DNA from: an uncultured Clostridia bacterium
GTDB taxonomy: Bacteria > Bacillota > Clostridia > Oscillospirales > Ruminococcaceae
DNA length: 22,137 nt
Assembly (NCBI GenBank): GCA_945933905.1
Contig: CAMEQX010000002.1
Location: 1-22,137 of the forward strand
Direction: 5' to 3'
Every line of letters begins with the position of its first letter. Position 1 is the stretch's first letter. Positions 8,391 to 14,877 of the stretch are shown one piece after another. The position numbers and the translations under genes were made by a program. Under the pieces are notes generated by a model. That model ran no database searches, had not been told where the DNA came from, and saw only the letters and a list, made by a program, of their open reading frames with translations.

Positions 8391-9467
8391 GTGGCAGATA
8401 ATGGTGTTCTGAAAGGCTGCATTTTTGTCGGAGCGAATGCTTCCGGTAAATCTACAATTATTCTTGGAATCAAGCTGCTCCTAGACCTCCTGTTTTCCGA
8501 AAGGAATCTTAATTCGGGTATGTTTCGCTGTATTTTCGGAGAGCGCCGACAGTATTCTCTTGAATATGAGTTTCTGATTGAAAATAAAACAATAAAGTAT
8601 TTTTTTGAGTTTGACACAGAAAGAGATATGATTACTGAAAAGCTCCACCTTGATGATAAGCTTATGCTTGAAAGAATGGGTTTGTCTGCGAAGGCATATA
8701 TTGCCGAACCCACCGGGGTGAATTATGACGATTCCGATGTTGGCAAGGATACTCTATTTTTGAGGACGTTGTACTTTAATACAAAGTTTCCCTCCAATCC
8801 TGTTTTAAGCGCATGGATAGACTATCTGAAAAAATCTGTTTATCTAAATTTATTTGATAAAAAGATTATTACCTATGGAGCAGCAGAGGTATCGGCATTA
8901 CGCTATCTTGACAATGGCGGCTGCGAGGCAATCAACAACTTCTTTAATGAGTACAATTTTGAGCAGAATATTGAATATGAACATAGTAGTCAAGGTGGAG
9001 GAATTCAATTCATTGTCGGAGATGACAATAGCAAAAAATCCATCTTCCTTAAGCGCAAGGGGATTGATGTTCCGATTCCCATTATGGAAGAATCTCTAGG
9101 AAATCAAAATCTTATCCGCATACTTCCGGCATTCTTAACTGTTATAAAAAATGACGGAATGCTTCTTATCGACGAATTTTCAAGTGGATTCCATAATGAC
9201 CTTGAAAGCCTCTTGGTAAAGTATTTCATGGAAAAATCAAACCGCGCACAAATGATATTTGTTTCTCATTCAACCAACCTGCTCAGTAATTCCATCCTTC
9301 GTCCAGACCAAGAGTATGTTGTTGAATTCAGAAATGAAGACGGAAGCTCTGTAAAACGTTTTTCCTCGGAACAGCCGCGCTCCGCACAGAACATTGAGAA
9401 GATGTATGTCAGCGGTGTTTTCGGTGGGCTTCCCGACTATAAAGAGGTTAACGATGAAACTGAATAA
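8391..9467 (+). CDS. AAA15-type ATPase, 5'-truncated (RloA/AriA-like)
   Basis: ABC/SMC-like ATPase of the AAA15 group found with phage-defence nucleases. Walker A is GANASGKS (G14-S21, with K20 and S21), much closer to the N terminus than usual. Walker B is MLLIDEFSSGFH (D261, E262). The switch histidine is H293 in FVSHSTN. Intact relatives carry about 30-50 residues of first strand and NFxSF-type sequence before Walker A; here the frame begins with a GTG lacking a ribosome site. The same frame upstream (8319-8384) reads protein-like codons ending KNLDTFFT, cut by TAG at 8385. A nonsense change plus loss of the true 5' end is the simplest reading, so the product is probably defective. Its end overlaps the start of a TOPRIM-like gene (ATG 9454). 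Codon use is more AT-rich than in the gal operon. Exact family assignment is inference. Confidence 0.7.
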   Translation: MADNGVLKGCIFVGANASGKSTIILGIKLLLDLLFSERNLNSGMFRCIFGERRQYSLEYEFLIENKTIKYFFEFDTERDMITEKLHLDDKLMLERMGLSAKAYIAEPTGVNYDDSDVGKDTLFLRTLYFNTKFPSNPVLSAWIDYLKKSVYLNLFDKKIITYGAAEVSALRYLDNGGCEAINNFFNEYNFEQNIEYEHSSQGGGIQFIVGDDNSKKSIFLKRKGIDVPIPIMEESLGNQNLIRILPAFLTVIKNDGMLLIDEFSSGFHNDLESLLVKYFMEKSNRAQMIFVSHSTNLLSNSILRPDQEYVVEFRNEDGSSVKRFSSEQPRSAQNIEKMYVSGVFGGLPDYKEVNDETE

Positions 9468-10194
9468 AGACAAACACATTGGTAGAGTTCTCTTTATCGT
9501 GGAAGGAAGTAAGTGGAGTTTTCGCTCTTAAAGCAGATATTCTGCAATCTTCTCGGATACAGCTATATCGAAAAGCGTAGAAACCAACCGACATTCTTCA
9601 CCAGTAACCATGACCGCTTTTCTCAGGTAGCAGTCATCAATACTCGTGAGAGTAATATCCGTGACATCAGCGAAAACGAAACATATTTGGACGATGTGTT
9701 TGATTTGCTTCGGTAGAACAATCGGCAATATACTATCAGTTTGATCGTGTCCAAAATCAAATAATAATCCCGGGCTGATTGAAGATTACATTCTTTCGCT
9801 TGCGAACCCGTATGATAACGCTGAACACAAAGCAGGGCAGCTGCTTTTAAGCTATCCGAGCATAGAGAGCTATATTATTTCTATTTTTAGAGATATAACT
9901 GATTTGCGGTTTAGGCTTGGAAAGAATGCCAAAGCGTACATTGGTAACAACGGGGATATTCAACTGAACAAAATTTCGGAAAACACACTATTAAACGCTG
10001 CGGTTGAGTTTTTGAAATATCCGGAAAACGAGAAACTAACTTTCGATATAGATGATTTCTCGACAGCCAGCCATGAGGTATTCAGCAGACAGGAAAACGA
10101 ATACTTGTCAGGTAAAGGCTTTCGGCTATTTTCGCTGCTTACACTTGCTTTCTTGCAGATGGGGATTATTGAAACTGAACAAGTCATAGAATGA
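9454..10194 (+). pseudogene. TOPRIM nuclease-like partner of the AAA ATPase, frameshifted
   Basis: The gene starts at ATG 9454 inside the ATPase gene, with AGAGG at about 9442-9446, and reads MKLNKDKHIGRVLFIVEGSK. The frame then breaks at 9514-9515 by loss of one base and continues in another frame (EFSLLKQIFCNLLGYSY ... YLDDVFDLLR). It breaks again near 9713 with apparent loss of several codons, resumes as EQSAIYYQFDR, and breaks a third time at 9749-9750 where one base is missing from the codon after FDR. It then stays open (PKSNNNPGLIEDYI ... QMGIIETEQVIE) to TGA 10192-10194. VEGSK-E and FDRD fit the TOPRIM glutamate and DxD motifs, so two lesions fall in predicted catalytic motifs. Joined, it would be about 250 aa. 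The AAA-plus-TOPRIM order matches RloA/RloB and PARIS AriA/AriB pairs; which one is not decidable here. Confidence 0.72.
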
Positions 10195-10340
10195 AAAGAC
10201 AGAATTAATTCAAAAACGCTACGAAAAAAATATCTCGCAGTGCTTCTTGACAATAGAATTCTACTCCTTAACTAATCACGCAAACCCGCCCTATATAGAG
10301 CGGCTCGGTCGCAGAAATATCCAATGGGAAATCAAATCTA

Positions 10341-10362
10341 TGGGTCTTATTTGGGTCTTATT
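10341..10362 (+). repeat. Perfect tandem 11-bp repeat
   Basis: TGGGTCTTATT occurs twice back to back (10341-10351 and 10352-10362). Short direct repeats of this kind can be arm-type binding sites of tyrosine recombinases or repressor operators. No protein-binding role can be shown from this sequence. Confidence 0.85.
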
Positions 10363-10508
10363 GTTACAAAAAGATACGGGAATTTATGAAATTTGTGTTT
10401 TGCGTAAGTTGCTATAAACCGCATAACAAAGCCATATTTCGCACGATACTGAAAATCTCAAAATGCGTGGAGCTTGTTTCAATTCCCATACGGGTCACCA
10501 GCTTCTAA

Positions 10509-10553
10509 CCTCTCAAATGGCTTAATGAAGCCGCTTGCGAGGTTTTTGTTTTT
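10509..10553 (+). terminator. Rho-independent terminator (forward strand)
   Basis: The outer arms CCTCTCAA (10509-10516) and TTGCGAGG (10535-10542) pair with one mismatch. The inner arms GGCTT and AAGCC pair around AATG. A TTTTTGTTTTT run follows (10543-10553). It is about 315 bases past the broken TOPRIM gene, with no other forward gene in between, so it probably belonged to that gene pair or to a lost gene. Confidence 0.75.
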
Positions 10554-10606
10554 CGGGAAAATGCCCGTTGTTCTTTGTTTTGAAAAACCACATTTCCTAA
10601 CAAAAC

Positions 10607-10632
10607 CGACCAAAGAAAAAAATCTTTGGTCG
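10607..10632 (-). terminator. Probable terminator of the reverse-strand orphan gene
   Basis: CGACCAAAGA (10607-10616) and TCTTTGGTCG (10623-10632) form a perfect 10-bp stem. Read on the reverse strand it is followed by GGTTTTGTT, a modest T-run. It lies about 40 bases beyond the stop codon of the reverse gene ending at 10675. Confidence 0.6.
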
Positions 10633-10674
10633 TGTGTTATGATAATGGGAATTTTGCTTTTTCGCCCACTTTGC

Positions 10675-11328
10675 TTAATTGAAATAGTGCTGCATACTGC
10701 CTCCAAATTTCTCGTTCAATGTTTGAATGCTAGAGAATATTACTCCGCTGTTATCACAAACATCAAATTCATCAACCGCTTTTTTATATTGAAAAATGTC
10801 CGTTTCAATTTTATCCGAAACGCCATTTTTCCTGTTTAATTCAATATCTTCATCTAATTCATAAAAAATGTGTACTGAACCAAACCAAAAAGCCACTTCC
10901 TTCACTGCTTTTATGTTGTCCAAATAATCAGCTATCTGCGCCTGAACTCTTTTTTGAACATCACCAAGCAAATCACTTTTTACTTCGGAGGGCACAGCAA
11001 AATATCTCTCCGGTTCCCAATAATCCTTATGCAGATTATTTTTCAAGCACAACTTTGAAAACTCGGTTTTTATCTCATTTATCTTCTTTTTATCGGGACC
11101 ATAAAAATTATCCGAGGATTTATAGAACATTTTTTCTGTTTCATAATCCCAGACTATAAATTTCAGCCGCAATCGGCCATCCGATACTTTATCGCATATA
11201 TAATCATATATTTCGCAATCAAAGTGTTCTAAAAAATACTTTTTTAATTCCGTTAAAATAACATCGGGCATTTCCGTGCCTTTAATCAGCCCTTTGATTT
11301 TTCTCAATTCATCGCCATTGTTAAACAT
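10675..11328 (-). CDS. Hypothetical protein, 217 aa, unknown family
   Basis: I do not recognise this protein. It is charged and soluble, with no signal peptide or membrane segment. It begins MFNNGDELRKIKGLIKG and contains a basic/aromatic middle (FIVWDYETEKMFYKSS, HKDYWEPERYFAVPSE), then an acidic stretch (FYELDEDIELNRKNG). It is very probably real: AGGAGGG lies 9 bases before the ATG, and TTGAAA-N17-TATAAT stands further upstream on the same strand. It is transcribed alone, opposite to both neighbouring loci, and its base composition is clearly more AT-rich than the flanking operons. These features suggest acquired cargo next to a decayed defence pair. A standalone defence, antitoxin or immunity role is possible, but nothing in the sequence shows it. 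Confidence 0.8.
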   Translation of the reverse strand: MFNNGDELRKIKGLIKGTEMPDVILTELKKYFLEHFDCEIYDYICDKVSDGRLRLKFIVWDYETEKMFYKSSDNFYGPDKKKINEIKTEFSKLCLKNNLHKDYWEPERYFAVPSEVKSDLLGDVQKRVQAQIADYLDNIKAVKEVAFWFGSVHIFYELDEDIELNRKNGVSDKIETDIFQYKKAVDEFDVCDNSGVIFSSIQTLNEKFGGSMQHYFN

Positions 11329-11379
11329 TATCCGCGCCCTCCTGTATTCTTCCCGATACGCCCCTATTCATCACTGTTC

Positions 11380-11408
11380 ATTATATCACAATCAAACAAA
11401 AGTTTCAA
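11380..11408 (-). promoter_or_regulatory. Sigma-A promoter of the reverse orphan gene
   Basis: On the reverse strand the -35 box is TTGAAA (11403-11408), the spacer is 17 bases, and the -10 box is TATAAT (11380-11385). Transcription should start near 11373, about 45 bases before the ATG. Confidence 0.85.
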
Positions 11409-11544
11409 TATAAACCGTCAAAACCAACTAATTATTTTTGGCGACTTTGGGTACAGGATAACCGAAATTGAAAACTCCTTCATAGATGTTCTTGCTTGTT
11501 TTGTAACTGTCATAACGATAAGAATTCTGATTTTTTAACAAATT

Positions 11545-11574
11545 TTGCAGCATATTATAAAAATATGTTATAAT
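11545..11574 (+). promoter_or_regulatory. Promoter of the sigma factor/ABC operon
   Basis: TTGCAG (11545-11550), an 18-base spacer, and TATAAT (11569-11574) preceded by TGT, an extended -10. It lies about 60-80 bases before the sigma factor. It looks like a housekeeping promoter; I see no clear ECF-type (AAC / CGT) promoter that would show autoregulation. Confidence 0.75.
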
Positions 11575-11657
11575 TATATGTAACATTTCAATCTCTCAAA
11601 CGTTAAAGTAAGTGAAAAGGGAAAGCGGGTGATATTCTGAGCAGCGATATTGAGCTT

Positions 11658-12170
11658 ATGAAGCGAGTGCAGCAGGGCGACTATTCCGCCTTTGAGCAGC
11701 TTGTTTCCGATTGGAGAACACCCTCGGAACGCTTCGCCGAGTCGATAGTAAAGAATCACGTTCTTGCTCAGGATATTGTGCAGGATTGCTTTGTGAAACT
11801 ATGGGTTTTCCGAGACAAATATCGTCCGGAGTTTACCTTTAAAACCTATTTCTTTACGCTCATAAAACACCGTGCCTTTGACGAAATAAGAAAAAACCGC
11901 CGCTTTTTGCAGCTGCCCGAAGAGGAGCCTTCGGAAAGCAATTCTCCCGAGGAAATATACCTGCAAAATGAAAAGGAACAGCGGATTTTCGAGCTGATAG
12001 AAAGGCTTCGTGAAACTGACGGTGACTGCTTTTATCTTTTTGCAGTATGCGGTGTTCCCGCAAAGGAAATAGCTAAGCGGCTGGGAATTACCGAAGTTAA
12101 TGTACGGGTCAAGATACATCGAACCCGAGCAAAACTGAAAAAACTTCTTGAAAAGGAGGACTTGCTGTGA
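11658..12170 (+). CDS. ECF-type RNA polymerase sigma-70 factor
   Basis: An alternative sigma factor that would redirect RNA polymerase to its own promoters. Region 2 spans roughly the first 75 residues, with DIVQDCFVKLWVFRDKYRP and FKTYFFTLIKHRAFDEIRKNRR binding core enzyme and the -10 element. Region 4 occupies the C-terminal third: PAKEIAKRLGITEVNVRVKIHRTRAKLKKLL, a helix-turn-helix. ATG 11658 has no ribosome site. The frame upstream reads LSSDIEL before it, which is where such factors normally begin, with GGGTGA (11627-11632) before CTG 11637; a non-ATG start about 21 bases upstream is likely. The stop overlaps the GTG of the next gene, so sigma factor and membrane protein are translationally coupled, the usual layout for a sigma factor and its membrane regulator. 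Confidence 0.93.
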   Translation: MKRVQQGDYSAFEQLVSDWRTPSERFAESIVKNHVLAQDIVQDCFVKLWVFRDKYRPEFTFKTYFFTLIKHRAFDEIRKNRRFLQLPEEEPSESNSPEEIYLQNEKEQRIFELIERLRETDGDCFYLFAVCGVPAKEIAKRLGITEVNVRVKIHRTRAKLKKLLEKEDLL

Positions 12171-12916
12171 ACTACAATGAACAGCTTCGGCAGAAAATAA
12201 CCGCTGCCGAACAGCGCCGCACCAAATTAAATGCAAACATAGAAGCGGCGAAGCCAAACGAAAAAACCGGCTTTACAGAGTTTATTCGGGATATGCTTTT
12301 CGGGCTTGGGATAAAAAATATCTTCTACGGAATTTATGATGTTGTGGCTGTTACCGCTATAATTGGAGCAGCAGTTATTGCATTGATGAGTGGGCTTCCC
12401 GTGGGCGAGCGACAGATAAATCCGCATATCTACGGAATTGTTTTTTCGGCTTCTCCTGCTCTTTATCTGTTGTTTTTCCTGCTGTCTTTCCTCAAAGAAC
12501 GGTTGGAAGGCAGCTTTGAGGTGAAAATGACCTGTCGCTATACGGCGCTTCATCTCTGCGCTTTCCGAATGTTTTTATGCGGAATTTTCTGTATGCTTTT
12601 CAATGCGTTGGCGGCATATATTGCAGCCTTGCGTTTCGGTTTTGCCTTTTCCGAGCTTGCGGCAATCTCCTTTTCCTCCCTGTTTTTATTTGCGCTGGTG
12701 ATGATTCTTTCGCTGCTGCGCTATGGAGTAAAGGGCTGCTTTATTCCCTTGGCAATTATGGGGGCTTGTTTGGTTTTATCCGTGTTCCCGTGGTTTAATA
12801 TGCTGCTTAAAAATATTCCCACAGCGGCATATCTGATTCTCGGAATTACCTTGCTTATACTCAACCAATCGGTTCTCAACAAAATAAACAGGAGGTTTTG
12901 CTATGCTGTCCGTTAA
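12167..12916 (+). CDS. Six-helix membrane protein, possible anti-sigma or ABC-associated protein
   Basis: Begins at GTG 12167, four bases overlapping the sigma factor stop, with AAGGAGG at 12153-12159. The first 45 or so residues are hydrophilic and probably cytoplasmic (MNYNEQLRQKITAAEQRRTK...). Six hydrophobic helices follow, for example VVAVTAIIGAAVIALMSGL, ALYLLFFLLSFL, LFLFALVMILSLL and AAYLILGITLLIL. I recognise no named family. The position directly after an ECF sigma factor and the soluble N-terminal segment before the helices suggest membrane sequestration of the sigma factor. It lacks a recognisable zinc-finger anti-sigma motif, so it could equally be an accessory subunit of the ABC transporter that follows. 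The gene overlaps the ABC ATPase gene by 14 bases. Confidence 0.85.
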   Translation: MNYNEQLRQKITAAEQRRTKLNANIEAAKPNEKTGFTEFIRDMLFGLGIKNIFYGIYDVVAVTAIIGAAVIALMSGLPVGERQINPHIYGIVFSASPALYLLFFLLSFLKERLEGSFEVKMTCRYTALHLCAFRMFLCGIFCMLFNALAAYIAALRFGFAFSELAAISFSSLFLFALVMILSLLRYGVKGCFIPLAIMGACLVLSVFPWFNMLLKNIPTAAYLILGITLLILNQSVLNKINRRFCYAVR

Positions 12917-13781
12917 GAATGTTACAATGAAATACGGCAATCACACTGTTCTCGACGATATAAACATTGACTTTGAGAACGGGGTTTACGGCTTGCTTGC
13001 TCCCAACGGGGCAGGCAAAACCACACTCATAAAGCTGCTTGCAACGCTGCATTTCGCCTCATCGGGAGCAGTTTTGTGGAACGGCGAGAGCATTACCGCC
13101 CTTGACGAGAAATATCGTGACGTTATAGGTTATCTCCCACAGCAGTTCGGTTTTTACAGAAGCTACACGCCCACCGCCTATCTGCTGTATCTTTCCGCTC
13201 TTAAAGGTATTCCGAAACCCGCCGCTAAACAGCGTGTTGATAAGCTTCTTTCCCTTGTGGCACTCTCGGATGTGAAGAATGTAAAAATGAAGAAGTTTTC
13301 GGGCGGTATGATACAGCGTGTGGGGATTGCGGCGGCTTTGCTGAACGACCCGAAGCTGCTGCTGTTGGACGAGCCTACGGCGGGACTTGACCCAAAGGAG
13401 CGGGTACGTTTCAGAAATATTATTGCAGGTCTTTCAAAGGACAGGATTGTTATACTTTCCACTCATATTGTGTCGGACGTTGAAAGTATCGCAAACCGCA
13501 TTATTATGCTGCAAAACGGAAAAATCTACTGCAACGAAACAGTAGCCGAGGTCTGCGGAAGGCTTTCGGGAATGGTATATGAAGCGGAGCTTCCCACAGC
13601 CGAAACAGCGGAATTTTCGCAAAAGCATTTTGTGCTTTCCGAGCGCTTTGAGGGCGACAGGGCTTTTCTGCGGTTTATAGGCGACGGAAGCGAGGGATAT
13701 GCTCCGAAAAACGCAGGACTTGAGGACGTTTTTCTGTACCTTTATCGAGACGCGGAGGGCGGAAATGCTGATACTTTATGA
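12903..13781 (+). CDS. ABC transporter ATP-binding protein
   Basis: Cytoplasmic ATPase that would drive the two permeases encoded downstream. All motifs are present in 292 aa: Walker A APNGAGKTT (33-41), Q-loop at Q80 (GYLPQQFGF), a signature loop FSGGM (132-136) in place of the standard LSGGQ, Walker B LLLLDE (152-157), and switch histidine H188 in LSTHIV. The last 80 or so residues form a separate C-terminal region after the nucleotide-binding domain, as in CcmA/NatA-like exporters. AGGAGG (12890-12895) serves ATG 12903, inside the end of the preceding gene. Organisation with large ABC-2-like permeases points to export, or to resistance against an antimicrobial, rather than nutrient uptake. 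The substrate is unknown. Confidence 0.94.
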   Translation: MLSVKNVTMKYGNHTVLDDINIDFENGVYGLLAPNGAGKTTLIKLLATLHFASSGAVLWNGESITALDEKYRDVIGYLPQQFGFYRSYTPTAYLLYLSALKGIPKPAAKQRVDKLLSLVALSDVKNVKMKKFSGGMIQRVGIAAALLNDPKLLLLDEPTAGLDPKERVRFRNIIAGLSKDRIVILSTHIVSDVESIANRIIMLQNGKIYCNETVAEVCGRLSGMVYEAELPTAETAEFSQKHFVLSERFEGDRAFLRFIGDGSEGYAPKNAGLEDVFLYLYRDAEGGNADTL

Positions 13782-14877
13782 ACTGAAAAAGCAGCTTGAA
13801 AAGCCTTTTGTGTGGGTTTGTCTTGCGGCAAGCGTGCTGATAAATCTCTGGGTACTTGTCTCCGAAGGTTATTCTTGCATGAAAATATCTCAGCAAAACC
13901 AAGCCGTTTCTGCTATCGGTACAACGCTTATTTCTGAGGAAAACACCCCGCTTCTTGTGCAGTATCTTGACGAAGAGTACCTTACAAGCGTAATGCGCAG
14001 CGGCACAGGAAATCCTGCTGAGTGGCTGGAATTTGATATTGGGCAGAATGTGCTGCTTTATTCGTCAAATGCTTATGAATCGGGCGCAAAGCCGCTAATA
14101 ATGGAGATAAGCGAGCCTGTATTTGCAGAAAGGCTGAATGAGTTACAGAGAAATGGCGAAAATCTCCACATCAACGGCGGCGAATGGCTGCTGGGCATAG
14201 TTATCCCTAAGCTGCTTATGAGCATTTCTTTTGAGTGCGCTGTTTTTGCCGTGCTTATTTCGGTAAAAATCGGCGGTCACGAATTTACCGAAAAAACAGC
14301 AAATGTGGTGTATTCCACGAAAAAAGGACGTTCTCTCGGAGCAAGAAAGCTTGCGGCTTCGCTGATAGCCGCGACGCTGTTTCATATTGTATTAACCGCT
14401 GTTTCGGCGCTGCTTCTGTTCATAATCTGCCCCTGCGGAAATCTGCTGTCTGCCCCTGCATTTCTCGAAAATATGAAAACAGGAAATATTGTTACTTGGT
14501 TTTCAATGTCGGTGGGGGAATTTATTCTTGCAAATGCTGCATTTTCGCTGCTTCTTACGCTGATTTTCGGGGCGTTCGGATATTCGGTGTGGGGAATGCT
14601 TTGCAGCGTTCCTGCCGCAGTTTTCGGCGCTCTCGGTATTTCCACTGCGCCCTTTGCGCTGGGCTTTTTCATACTTCCGGGTGAGAGACTGTGGCGGCTG
14701 TTGTTCGCTTCCTGCCCAACGTCGCTTATAATCGGAAGGGCGGGATTTTGGTTCTGCGAATCGAGAAACAGTATTGCAATTCCGGGTTTTGAGATGATTT
14801 CCGCTGTGTTGTGGGGCGCAATTACTGTTGCAGTCGTGATACTTGCGGTGTATAGGTTAAAGAGGGTGAAGCTGTGA
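13765..14877 (+). CDS. ABC-2-like permease, first of two
   Basis: Membrane subunit of 370 aa. ATG 13765 is chosen over the in-frame upstream ATG at 13699, because GGAGGG (13754-13759) precedes it at good spacing and the shorter protein begins in the expected MLILYELKKQLEK cytoplasmic helix. Layout: one helix near residues 12-34, about 100 extracytoplasmic residues, then about five helices (FECAVFAVLISVKI, IVLTAVSALLLFIICPCG and others, and last AITVAVVILAVYRL) with a short basic tail. The cytoplasmic loop after helix 2 reads VVYSTKKGRSLGARKL; the second permease has a matching YSTKIGRRTAGLKL loop. The gene overlaps the ATPase gene at its start and the second permease gene at its end. Function within an exporter is inferred from context. 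Confidence 0.88.
   Translation: MLILYELKKQLEKPFVWVCLAASVLINLWVLVSEGYSCMKISQQNQAVSAIGTTLISEENTPLLVQYLDEEYLTSVMRSGTGNPAEWLEFDIGQNVLLYSSNAYESGAKPLIMEISEPVFAERLNELQRNGENLHINGGEWLLGIVIPKLLMSISFECAVFAVLISVKIGGHEFTEKTANVVYSTKKGRSLGARKLAASLIAATLFHIVLTAVSALLLFIICPCGNLLSAPAFLENMKTGNIVTWFSMSVGEFILANAAFSLLLTLIFGAFGYSVWGMLCSVPAAVFGALGISTAPFALGFFILPGERLWRLLFASCPTSLIIGRAGFWFCESRNSIAIPGFEMISAVLWGAITVAVVILAVYRLKRVKL

Larger units (their letters stand above)
10195..10674. other. Gene-poor junction between accessory genes
   Basis: There is no convincing gene in about 480 bases. One forward frame (10269-10415) is open but has no ribosome site and resembles no protein I know. The stretch carries the tandem 11-bp repeat at 10341-10362, the palindrome-containing segment CCCATACGGG (10485-10494), and two hairpins. 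It may be the edge of an integrated element. No integrase gene is present in the window, so this is inference. Confidence 0.5.

Noticed and set aside
8000..8713. Reverse-strand open frame of 237 codons spanning the galT end
   Set aside because: It is antisense to galT, the terminator and the ATPase, with no recognisable motif or ribosome site.
10474..10500. tRNA 3' end (TTCAATTC and terminal ACCA)
   Set aside because: The bases flanking the supposed T-loop do not pair, and there is no matching acceptor or anticodon arm upstream; not a tRNA.
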